A DNA stretch of 64,000 bases from Ancylostoma caninum (taxonomy: Eukaryota; Nematoda; Chromadorea; Rhabditida; Ancylostomatidae): assembly GCA_037903475.1 (NCBI GenBank), contig JBAJFG010000021.1, forward strand, positions 434,001 through 498,000, written 5' to 3'. The notes below the pieces were generated by a model. That model was not told where the DNA came from. It was given only the letters and a program-made list of their open reading frames with translations, and made no database searches. This document shows, piece by piece, positions 37,601 to 50,196 of this stretch. The stretch's first letter is position 1. Each line of letters begins with the position of its first letter. Made by a program: the position numbers and the translations under genes.

Positions 37601-40600
37601 CTCTGTGGTAAGAGTCCGTAGATTGCCATTACGTTTTTATTATTTTGATCCACGCAAAGTCAGGACGATATTTTTGGAAGGAATTTGAAGAGTGGAGCGT
37701 GTCAATCTGAGGAAATTAGTTGGAGATGGTCCGAAATCTTGCTAGAGGAGGGCATGAAACAATGAACTCACCCGAATGTTTCGTGACAACATGTGCTGAC
37801 GTAGTCGTTGTTGTAGAATCAGTTGTAGTTGTCACATGTGATTCAGAATTGTGTTTTCCAGCATTAACTTCAGCTAAAACACGATGCGATACTAGCCGTT
37901 CCAGAAACATACCGTAATAGTCATACGGTAATGCTAGTGAGTACGGTAGTAACAGAGGGACGAGGACACCGATTAGCACCCACATATCAGAGGATATGTG
38001 AAGCGGAGGGAAAGGCGCTCATGACCACGCCCCGACGCCGATGGCGCTGTGGTGCTCGCGCTCTCGAGAGGCATTTTTTGCCGAGGGGCTGGCTAACATT
38101 ATTAGAATGGAAGAAGTTTCGTACCATGCTCGTACAGTCTTCCAGTGGATAGGTCGATTTCTCGGATATTTGGGAGTGGCGCCGTTTGGGTTTGCGTGAT
38201 TGGGTTGCAGTATTCTAAAAATTATAAAGTACCATAATTTTTTTCCATCACCATAGCACCTATAGTTTGAAAGGAAGAGTTTTGGTCATTGTGAACCTGC
38301 TTGAAAATTAAAAACAGATCCCTTGAGAGGTCTGGAGAAAATCTTACCTAAATCCTGGAGGTTCACAGCAGTGTTTACTTCATTTTCTGTGTCCAGAAGC
38401 ACGTCGTTGTTTATTATGAGCTGAAATGACATGGCTTGACCAGCTCCATCCAGAATACAGCCAATGCCAACTCGCCTTCCTGATGCAGCCATGGAATCCG
38501 TTCGCTGTTCCGACCTTGCTCTCAAACGCGTCTATATGTGGAGGAGCACCACCGACGAACACTCCTTCGTCCATGGTAATTCCCTTGTAGAACTAGAAAT
38601 AAGCAGAATATGGCAATGATTATAATTCACTATGACTGTATTTGTTACTATTAATCATTAGCCATTTTTGCAGGAATTTAGTCATTCTGACTCGTACAAG
38701 GAACCCTTTTTGTGAAGAATTTCTTCAGTGATCCCGAAAATGGCATACATCCTCGAAAAGAGAAAATTTCCTTTATTTCCTCAGTGACTCTTGGGCCCCT
38801 CTGTTTATTTTCGCTCCTTCCCGCTTACGAATACTCTGTTGGCCTGGTTATCGGCCGGGAATTGTTTTGCAGGAAACCAGACCACTTCAAGGCCTACTAA
38901 GCCGATTCATCCGCATCCAAGCGACCAGAGCTCTGCGCTCTGCGCTGATCTGGGAACATGCAGCATGAAAAAACTTCTGAAGCCAGGCTCATATTGACTG
39001 TGAAGTACAAAAAATTCTTCTACGAAATCATATGAACGCTACAATTTTATGAAGAATTTCAACGAAAGAAATATGAAGTGTGAGTCCAACTTTTCCAAGA
39101 ACTTTATGGTGCCCATGGTGATGTTGCACTGACTCAGACACCAAGGTCTGAATAAATTTCTAACAAAATTACAGAGTCGCCGTCAGAAGTGATGTGCAGA
39201 CAAACTCAGACAAATTGCCAGCATCTGGATGGCCTCAGCCCAAAGCCTTTCAGCGACGTTGCTGTTATTTTAAACAAATGCACATACGGCAACATGGACG
39301 TCTTCTGTCGCATGAGATAAATCATTCCGTGTTTCCACAGGGGCAGAACGTGCCGAAATTACTGGAACAATAGGGGTTTTGCCTCTTAAGCAAACTTATT
39401 TTGCCCTTCGGACATCATCTTCCGACAACATCATCTTCCCACAAGTAGCGCACCTTTGCTTCAAGAATAGTGCAAGGTCCCATTGGTCAGCAACTAACAA
39501 GACCAACGTTCTAGCACATTTGATTTTAGATCAGTGGATCTTCCACAGTATCTCCGATAGTCTTACCTCCGACAATTCATAGGATTAGTTGTTGATGCAG
39601 AACGTAACCAACGATAGACAACCGGAGAATAGCACCAAAAACAAGCCCAGCACAAACGGTTCTCTAGTATGGACGAAGTTCAGAACGGTTTATCTGATAT
39701 AATCATAAAAAGGGCTTGCCTAATTAATGCACCTGATCTCATATAGGGGCACTAGAGAAAAAATGTGATATATTTGCACCCGAAAGTCATATTTGCCAAC
39801 ACTAATCACAGATATATGCAATATTCAGATCCATGAATGGAAGAGCTACCCTCCCTTCTTAAAATTTTACCATAATGAATTTATTACTTTGTGAGTTCCT
39901 TATGGTTTTCTTTTCAAATCCTCACATAGTATTAATAATTTCATAGGAACAATGGCCTCCAGCTTTGTCTAACACTAGCGCCCCTTCGGGACGCTAGAAA
40001 GTGGGGTGGGGCAGCCACTTGAGGCATGTGCAAAAGCTCCACACGTGCAAAATGCTTAGAAAATTAGCGAATAAACAAAATTAATCATTAACTGAGCTCA
40101 AATTCAAAAGCCTTCTTATAATTTACGTATAAGAGAAGCAGAGCAAATCTTCCAATGGGCCCAAACATGAAGTCCTTCTTATGAGTTGAGTATGCGAATG
40201 AGAAGTTCGTTCCCCATCGTATGGCGTATTCATGCGTATTCCTCACTATCGGGCCAACGCAGACGCGTTCTCCATCGGCGGAACTGTATCCTGCCGTACC
40301 CCACATTATTGGACAAAGCGAAATTGTATCCGAGTGTTTTCCACACTACTGGGGCGCAGCGGACTTTCCTCCATCGGTGGACCCGTATTCTGGTGCCATC
40401 TTCACACATTAGGCCTGGACCGTATCCTGGTATTCTTCACTTTACTGAGTCACAGCGGACCAATCCTATGTTGGCGAACCCGTATCCTGGTGTTATCCAT
40501 ACTACTGGGCCACGACGGGCCCTTCCTCCATCAGAGCGCCCGCATTCTGGTGCCTTCCTCACAGTTAGGGCAAGACGGATCTGTTCTCCAGGGGCGGATT

Positions 40601-43600
40601 CGCATCCTGTCATTCTCAACACTAAAGTGAACCCGTATCCTGGCGTCTCCCACACCACAGGGCCACGGTCGGCCCTTTCTCCATCGGTGGACTCGTATCC
40701 TGGTGTCCCCCGCACCACTGGGCCCTCGCGGGCCTTCTCTCCATAGCTGGATCCACGTCATGGCGTTCCCCACAGCACTGGGCCACGGCGGGCCCTTTCT
40801 CATCGCTGGACCCGTGATATTGACCCGTGTCATTGAGTTCCCCACGGCACTGGGCCACGGTGGGCCCTTTCTTCATCGGTGGACCCGCGTCATGGAGTTT
40901 CTCGCACCGCTGGGCCACAGCGGGCCTTTTCTCCATCGGTGGACCCGTATCTTGGCGTCCCCCGCTCCATTGGGCCATAGCGGGCCTTTTCTCCATAGCT
41001 GGACCCAACTCATGCCGTTCCCCGCAGCACTGGGCCACGGCGGGCCCTTTCTCCATCGGTGGACCCGTTTCTTGGCGTTCCCCACAGCATTGGGCCACGG
41101 CGGGCCCTTTCTCCATCGATGGACCCGTGTCTCGGCGTTCTCCGCACCACTAGGCCACGGCGGGCCCTTTCTCCATCGGTGGACCCGTATCCGTATTTAG
41201 TTGATTGGATATACAATGTCATGCCTTCCTACTTAGAGGCGATGCGGCAATAGCACCCACCAGATGAGGCGACCGCGTAGGTCCACCCTCCCGAGCTTCC
41301 GAGACGCGGCAGCCCTCATAGCACCCGTCCATCTCTTCCTGCAAGTGCACTCAGCGTCGCATCAGTGGAAGGCTGGTTTTCCTGCCGCGTATATTGTGCA
41401 GCCTGAAAGCTCGTAAACACCCCCTCACTCCTATGCGGCGAGACCGCCAGCGAAGGTGATGAAATCACCATCCCGTGCATGCGGGAGAGCCAGCAGTGAC
41501 GTAATTTCGGGTCCCAAAGCGAACGTGTCTGCGTCCATGGAAATCGGCCATTTCGCCACACAGTCTGCGCCTCAAGATTGCGGTGTCTGTGAGTGCCGCC
41601 CCGTATCTCCAACCGCTCTAGCCCCCTTACGGCGCTTTGTTTAATAGATTTGTTTAATAGATCACCAAGTTGTGCAACTAACTACCCGCGACTAGTATGC
41701 TGGTGTCAGATTTCCATGCGCGCATTCAAGCACTAATACATCAGCAGCTGCTAATCCAATTTAGTAGTTATTTACAACTCTTTGAAGACCCGAAGTTAAA
41801 CGAGTTCTAATTACATGACAGAAAATCCTATGTTTTCATAGGTGAGGTACGTAGAGGGTCAAAAATTCAAGTGCAGATTCAGTGCAAAAGTGAGATTTCC
41901 AATGAGGAAAATTATGCACCGGCAAAACTACGTCTGCGCAAAGGTTGCTGAGACGTTTCAAAAGATTACGGGGGAAATGGTTCAGAACCTGAGGAAAGGT
42001 CAGCTCTCTTGAGTGGGAAAAACCTCTAGTGCTTTATTTGCGCTAGCTTTTTCATGCATTGATAAAGTGTGATCCCGAATAACACGCTGTATTGTATAAG
42101 ATAGCATTTATTCCTATAAAATAGTAGTGAATAACCGACGTATTCTGATGAAATGTAATTCTATTGAAATAATTGCGATACCGTAACCACAGCTGCAAAA
42201 AGTTTTGACATGAATGTTCTAATCCATAGGTTACTATGTGAAGTGCAACCATAAAGCTATAATTCCTTTTGATAATTGAGGTTTAGCCTTTCAATTCTCC
42301 TACGAAATGTTCTCTGCTGACGTTAAAAGAAAACACGTATATACGTAGCTGTTAAAGGGTACTACTTTTTCCACTTATAGGTAAAAATGTTTAAAATATC
42401 GAGGAAAACGATATCGAGGAAAACGACGCTAACATCAAATTTAGTTCTTTCACTTCGTGCCTTTAGGAAATTCCAGTGGTGCGGATCTAGTACTCGCATG
42501 TGCTGCACACCTTGCGTCTTGGTACTCTGATTGTCTGCGCGTCCGCACTTTCCGCTGACATCTTCATCGATATCATCATCTTTACTCCAAATGGATCTCA
42601 TGGTTTGGCGCATGCGGGTGGGGACGAATCGCTGCAGTCTCATGCAAACTTGAATTCTTGCAATAGGATCGAAGTAGCTCTACTCCGCTCGAGTTTTTGA
42701 AAAGGGCAAGGGTTATCCAGAGGTTAAATGAATTTTGAATCTGAGCATAACTCTAACTTGAAATGTTTCCCTACACTGTGGTGATCGCTTATAGTTATGA
42801 GGTTCCACAGAGCAGTTGAATGCAATGCTATTCATGCGAAAACGTGAAAGGCTACCGCAAACCATCACAAAACCGAGAAAAAGTTGGTTTTGTCACACGA
42901 TAAATCTCTTCCCTGTCAATCAAAGGGATGGGGTATAACTTGAACTTGACGAAAAATGCTCGAAAATAAGCATAGGTAAAATCGAATTGTTCTACATGGT
43001 TTTGTTCATCTTTGCTTCCTACAGAGACTAACAAAACCATGCAGCACAATTCGACAAAATGCCTGAACTTCTATTCCATCACGTGATCCAATTTTGATTT
43101 CGACCGCAGAATGTCTTAATTCCAGAGTAAGTTTACTGATAATTTCCCTCATTAAGACATTTATCTGACTATGAGAGAAATGGTCGAATAGTTCTCAATT
43201 ACATCCTACTGTAGAGCATTTCCGACACGGTACGTCCAGCCAAAGTTGGCCCGGAAGACCTGCTTGTCAGCGAAGACGAAGGTAAATAAGGCAAAAAGTT
43301 AACCGAATAAAATGCTATATCAGTCTGGGTTACGCTATACAAACAAAACCAAACAACACCAAACGATTCTTAACACCTATAGTGGATGTGTGAAGATATT
43401 TTCCATACCCTAGATGGTAGCGAACTCTAACGCCTAAGCATTAAGCTTACAAGGGAAGAATGTGCGAGCAGTTCAGCTATTCATGGCAAAATGTGTACTG
43501 CCAAATGCTCACCAAGACGATTAGCTCGAATTTGTTTTCGTCATCTGATGTGAAGCGCTCTATAATGAATACATGGCGCCTCTCCACCTTGCCCAAAACA

Positions 43601-46600
43601 CTAAAATTTAGCTTTTAGGATGTGTTTCATTAGAAGCGATTGTTCAAAATTCTTCACACCACAATATATCTGAGGTTAGTAAGGATTCCAGAGCGAGTAC
43701 AAACAATTTCACAAGATATTTTGGCGAAAAAACCGTTGAAAAATGTTCACTGTAATGTAAACCTATTTACAAATGGCTGCAGGCCCCAAATATCCTTCTT
43801 TGCTAGAACCGGGTAAAAGGAGATCAATTTAATTTATAGCTGGAATCCGATTGAAAAAAAAACTGAGATGGCGTAGAAGAAGGAGGTATGCATTGCCGTT
43901 TCTCCAAAGGTGTTTTGCTCTCCTCCTGTTGAACTTTCGAATATTCGATCAAATTAAAACTGACTACACCTACATACGCAAGTAATCTTCCTACACCGAG
44001 TTCCTAAGTCTTCCGGGTATGGATAAACAAGCCCCATAACAATAAAATGTCCGAAGTGGTTGTCATTTCCCCAGTGCCTAAGATTGTTTATTCTTGGATT
44101 TTTTAGTGCAAGAGGGATGAATCTCACGTTGTCGCAAGCAAGTGTGGGCCGTTCTTGTTTGATGCTACTCTTCGAGTTGGGAAATTCTTACGTGAGTACC
44201 TTCACAACTCATATTGTTAAAACAAATATGACCCCAAGAAGTATGTACGTCAGTGGAGGACCCAGATAGCCAGATAACAGCTACTGCAACGTTTCAACCT
44301 AGTGAAATTTGTCCAACATTAACAGTTTCGTTATCCATACAATTTTGGCCCTTCCCTGCTGATGCGAAACTTCGAATTCCTGGATGTCTGACTTTTCATA
44401 CCCGTAATGAGATGAATAACCGCAATGCACTATAGGCGCATACCCTGAATTGCTCCGTCAAGTCGACCATCAGTGGCCGAGTGTCGACTTTCATCTGCGT
44501 TCGGTCGCAGAACTTCCGCCACACCGTCACCGAGTGCCACTCATTCAGGGCGAACGGGCCGCGGTACATGTCCTCGATCGCTCCTTCGCCGCAGTCGTGC
44601 CTTAATTAAAGCGTTCTCAAACGACGTTTCGCCAGTGTTTTAGTGTGCAAACGTGCTCGGCAGCTGCAACGCTTGCAAAACTTCTTATACAAATTCTAGA
44701 GGATCAGTTTGGTCTTGCTTTCTGATGCTTATACAAACATGGCTCGCGTATGAAAAAGCAAGAAGAAAGAAGAAAAGGATGGGTAAAATGTGGAAGACTA
44801 GAGCAGTGTATAATTGAATGATGATCCTGCAATTGATGATGGCAGAGCGATCAGAGCTAATGGGATCTGAAAGAACCTGCTGGAGAGAAAGAAGAAAATG
44901 GATAATAGTCAGTTTGGTAGTGAAATTTTATCCCATGTTATTAGGTTGTAACATAAGTTCCCACTATTCTGCATAGAGAGTTCAAGGGATTGTGACACAT
45001 ACAGGGTTTCTGAATGTATTGGCCGCAACCACTTATTGCCTATTCGTAGGTCCGTATCTGGAACTGAGCCAAATACTTTTGAACCATTACCCAATATTTG
45101 CCTTATGTTCTTCCTGCCCTCTACACTTTTTTGACTCCCGCGAGGTGCTTCATCTCTCTGCATCTCTCTCTAGAATCGCTCTAATTTGACAATTATGCTG
45201 ATCGTAAAGTTTTTGATAGCAAATTAAAGTCCCGACCATAGGTGAGTTATGCTCGTTGAAATGTATGTAGAGCAGGGTCTACAGTAGTGATAATGAAAAG
45301 CCGACCCTGTTCACGACTCCCTCATCTCTGAGCCAGAAAAGATATGACTTCGTCCTCTTTTTCTCCTTCTTACTCCTTCTTGTCCCCTGGCTACCTTCCA
45401 CCAGTGACGGACGCAGAAAGTGGGCGGAAGGGGGGGGGGCGTGGGGAAAAAAGCGGGGTCTCAGCCGCTTTGGGAACCCAGATGGAAAATAAACTTAATA
45501 AAAATATTAATCATAATAATACATAATAAGTGAGGGTTATATTAAAAATAATGATAAAAATAAACAATCAAAAACAAGCCAATACAATATATTTATATTT
45601 CGAATAAAGTAATTGTAAAGTAATTTCGAAACCAGAGGGTGTGCGGTTGAAGAAGAATAAACAGCCAGAAAAACTAAACTGATACAAAATTTCTGTTTGG
45701 TTTAAGATGTAATCTAGAAAATACGGCAATTTGGCGACTCATTCTTAAATGGACCCCTGCGTCCGCCACTGCTCTGCCTTGAAGACCTCCCCCCCCCTTT
45801 GTCCCCACTTGCGACTTACCTCTCCCACAATGTCCTTGTTTACCCTTCCTATGCAGCTAACCTTTATTGAATACTCCTCCTCCCACCTTCTTCCTTCACT
45901 TCTCTTAAAAACACCCTCTCTCCCCCTGGATATTCTGTGGTCACGTGCTTGACCGTAGTGTGGAGCTCAAACATGGCCACTATTCTCGGGATGACCAAAT
46001 AGATGTTTACCAATGGGGGATCTCATCCATTCATAACGTAGATCGAAGCAAAGCACTGACTGTTGTTGTGCATAATTTCGAGTGATATTTAAAAAAACTT
46101 CTAAGTGGTGATAGCTTAAGGTACAACCTATCTATAAACTATAAACTATCTATAAACTATAAAGTCTATAAACTATCTATAAACTATAGTTTTCAGACCG
46201 AGCTGTTCTTGGAAGTATGTTTTCGAAATGCTCAATCTGTGAAAATGGCAAGGGAAGGACAATTGGATTGTGCCTGCTTCTCTTTTCTTCGCCTGTAAGA
46301 AATAAAGGCAATACCTTAAAATAATGTTCGGACCGATAATCGCTATCGATATGTAGTCGTCGGCATTGAATTGACCCGCGAAGAAGAGAATGGCATCACG
46401 CTTCTCGGAGGTTCTGCAAACAGACATTCGTTTAGAGATATTACGTCTGAATACTTAAGCATCAGTTCCCCTCCACGAATTCGGCTGCAGACTCAGAAGT
46501 GCAATACCAGAGGGGATCTGCTCGCAGCCATGTTGGGTGTTCTTGAAGACGTCTGCACTTCATCATCAGTAACACTCATTGGCTGCTACTTTAGCGATGT

Positions 46601-49600
46601 GCCAGAGGGGAGTGGGGGGGAGGGGAAGGAAGATCAAATCCATTCACAAAAGTATAAGAACAGCGCTATTCTTCATTTTTCATATTGCTGGAGTCAGCTA
46701 AGATGGTTTAACACTTGAATCATACCAAGCCAAATTATTTTCTGGCTATTCATGAAGATGTGTTTTGCTTTGGAGTGATGATGTCCTTAAAATGACCTAT
46801 AACTTCGGAAAGAATGCACTGCAAGCTATCCCCTACCTTATCCACTACCTGTTTTTTGAGTGCTCCTATCAAGTGGTAGTCAGACGAGGCCATGTCAGTA
46901 GAATAAGAAGGGTGTGATAGAAATTGCCAATCTAGTTTGGCAACTTTCTGCGAGTGAGCTTGCCAAGTGATGTCAGGCGTTATCATAAATAAGAGAAAAA
47001 TTGTCAATTTCTCTACGCCAAAGATCTATAAACACATAGAATTTTTAGTTTCTAAATGAATGAATAGCTGTCTCCTTTTTCACCCACAAGCTGCAGATGA
47101 ACTGCTGTCGTGTAAGCATTGCACTCCCAGACCGAAACTGCTATGGGATTCATAGACTTATTTGAGAACGACTTCGTGCTGAATATTCTAGATGGCGAAT
47201 GGAAAAAAGCCCTCAAAACATCCTCTCTTTGCTCCTACGCCGGCACGGAAGGGCTCCACCACGGTATAACAAGTGTCATGGAAGTAGTCATTGGACCTAG
47301 GCACATTCAGCTTTTCTTTCCTAGAGTTGAACGGTGGAAGCTAGGAGAAAGGCTTCAGCTACGTTGAGAAAACTCTGAAAAATAACCCCTTGGGTCACGT
47401 CAGTCATTTATAAGCGCTTTGTGATGGTATATATGGAGCATCTACCGGGGAGTGAGTATTCGGAGCAATGCGTTCAAGTACGTCATCCACATCGTTTCCC
47501 GTGCCGTTTTAACGAAATCATGCATCTAGTAACCACTGCTACCGATAGTATACATAGGGCATTAGCGACTTGGGAAAGCAGCTCTGGGCTGTCCATGTAG
47601 CAATACACGAGTATTCAGTCTGTCCCAAACTATCTGTACACGCATTAAGTAAGCATAACAATAAATAACAAGTAACAAGTCTCTCGAAATTCTTTTCAGC
47701 CCTGACAAGACCAGATTCGAAATCTTGAAGTGAGACTGTACGCCGAGGTGATAAACACAAACTTGGAGAGGGTAGATGAGTATAGCCTGTTACCTCAGAG
47801 AGAGCCGACGGAGTGACTATGGTTGCAATTACGACCTCAGCACGGTGTTGCCCACTTGATCTCATTTTTACACTTTTTCTCAATTTTTTTTATTTTTATG
47901 GATTTTCATGCTTTTTTTTGTAAGTTTTGATATGGATGCGGTGTGATTCCTTCCATTTTGATGTTTCTCCACTGCCACTTAGTGAAATCTCCTTCCAGAC
48001 ATATCCTGCGGCGCCCTCTCAACGATGGAACCAGGCCCAGGCACGAGGTCTTCCAAGTGCCAACCAAAATTTTACGAAGCTCCCTTTGAACATGCAAGCT
48101 GAGGGGAAACTTTAGTCCACTCCAAGAATAGGAGTTCCGGGGAACAGCTCGCGGTGGGGCACGAGTTCTAGTTCAAACTGTAATCTTAGGAACGTCAAAA
48201 CATCATGGAACCAGTGCGGTCGTAATTGCAGAAAAAGTCACTTCCAGCTAACAGAGCTAACAGCTAACAGAGAGCTAACAGAGCATAAGGGTAGGAGTAG
48301 AAGAGCCGATCTGGAATGTAACGGTACGCAATCTGAGACGATTTCAAAATTATTTCCTATTCCTACTAAACTAAACCGTGAATTATGGTAAGAATTATGG
48401 ACGTTTTTCTTTTGTGCTGCAACTTCAATTCGGTGGTAGCTGGGTGATTCTTGCCTAGTGTCTAGCTCTCCCGACTATCTTTCCGAGTACCACAAACTTC
48501 CCCGAATTTCTTTTTTCTGCGTCATTTTTCCAACTATACATGTTCTTATATAAAATAGACCACAAGTACAGGGTAATTTATACTATATGCATGCGTCAGT
48601 CGCGCGTCAGACGCACGTACGTATTTCCGGCGGTTTTTTTTTTCATGAAGAGCGATCAACCCGTTCTGGATAAAATAGCGCGCGGCCGCTGCGACATCAC
48701 AGACGCGTACGTCTCATCTACGTTTGACTTGCGACAGAGCTTCGACTGGGCCCATCCTTCATCATAGAGACGCACGCGATTCCAACGCATGCATCTAGTA
48801 AAAATTGTTCTTGAGACGCATACTCTCTTTCAGAGCCACGATGATATGCTAGTACATTTATTCTGCCTGCCGATCATTTGAACCGTTTTGGACAATTGGT
48901 TTAAGTACTTCCAGTGTCTGTTTGTGCCAGCAAGTGTATAATGTGAAAATGGTGCTCAGCATACAAACTAAACTTCTACAAAGTCTTGGAGAAAAAAATC
49001 AAAGCTCTACAGCTATTAAGAATGAATTAAGTGGAAGGGTAGGTTTAGTATGCAGAATAGCACTGACGATGGCCACAATCCGGACCGTTCGGGGTAGGGA
49101 ATAGTGAAAATGAAATAATGGCATAACTCGAACGGTTCGGATTGTGCCACTCATTCACTACTTAGTATTTTTACTGAGACAAATTAGTTAGCAGCATCAT
49201 ATATTCTTCAGAAAGCGTGAGAAGCTGTTTAAAAATGTATTTCCTAAACAAAGCACACTGGGACAGGCCTCATACTAAATATGCACACCAAACAAGTATC
49301 CTTCCCTTGTCTTCGGTGAGCATGTCTGCCTAGAATATTACCTAATGATAGCCGCTTTTTTCCTCTATGTACTATACTACATTTATTTAGAAAAAGCCTC
49401 TAAAACGCTTTACACCAACGATCACCACCACAACTATTATACTTTGCCTATGAATAACGGTTGGGCAAACAAATGTGTTTTCGAGGATAACGCTGTCAAG
49501 GAAGGGTGGTCCAGGTATAAACATAAGCACCAAGAAGGGGAAAACGTAATTTTTCAAAATTTCTTTGTTTGATTTGCACTACTGATTCCTACTACCTTTT

Positions 49601-50121
49601 ATGAAACAAGTGAGATTCCTGCCCGAATGCTCCATATACGAAAAGTGCCAATAGGTATTTTAGTCCGGTTACCAGAGAACAAAATTTAATTAGAACCCCG
49701 AGTTCACTTGAAACTTTCGCCACACTTCAGACCAGTGCGTTGCACTTTCAAAACTCCTGCACTTTCCATTAGGGAAACAAGTAACAATGAAAACACAACA
49801 CGGGCAATAGACTACCGCATCGGGGGTTCAGTTTTCAAAGCAAACTTGAGGAGGAAAACAATGAGGCAAGCCTTCGAACGTTTCAGATCCCATCTACATT
49901 TATTTGTTGCCTTTCAGTCACTACATACGTCGAGCTTTCAAAGTATATAGTTGCAACCCTTGATAAGCCACCCCATCCCTGGAAACGCAGAAGAAAAAAA
50001 TCAAATATACAGTCCAATTTTAAGCGAAAGTATAACAAATATTCCTGCCGCTAGTGCAGCCTTAAAGACACCAGGCGGGAGAGTTCTGCTGACATTTCCC
50101 CAACAATTTTCATTGAGAACC

Positions 50122-50196
<75 letters not shown>

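Noticed and set aside
37716..37985. Signal-peptide-like start MWVLIGVLVPLLLPYSLA on the minus strand
   Set aside because: The 3' part of this ORF is LamG-gene exon 7, entered through the acceptor GTTTTAG at 37874 in phase. The hydrophobic part is intronic.
40186..41200. Long ORFs (up to 186 codons) on both strands
   Set aside because: They are the minisatellite read in frame: a 60-bp period keeps frames open. No start context, splice signals or family match.
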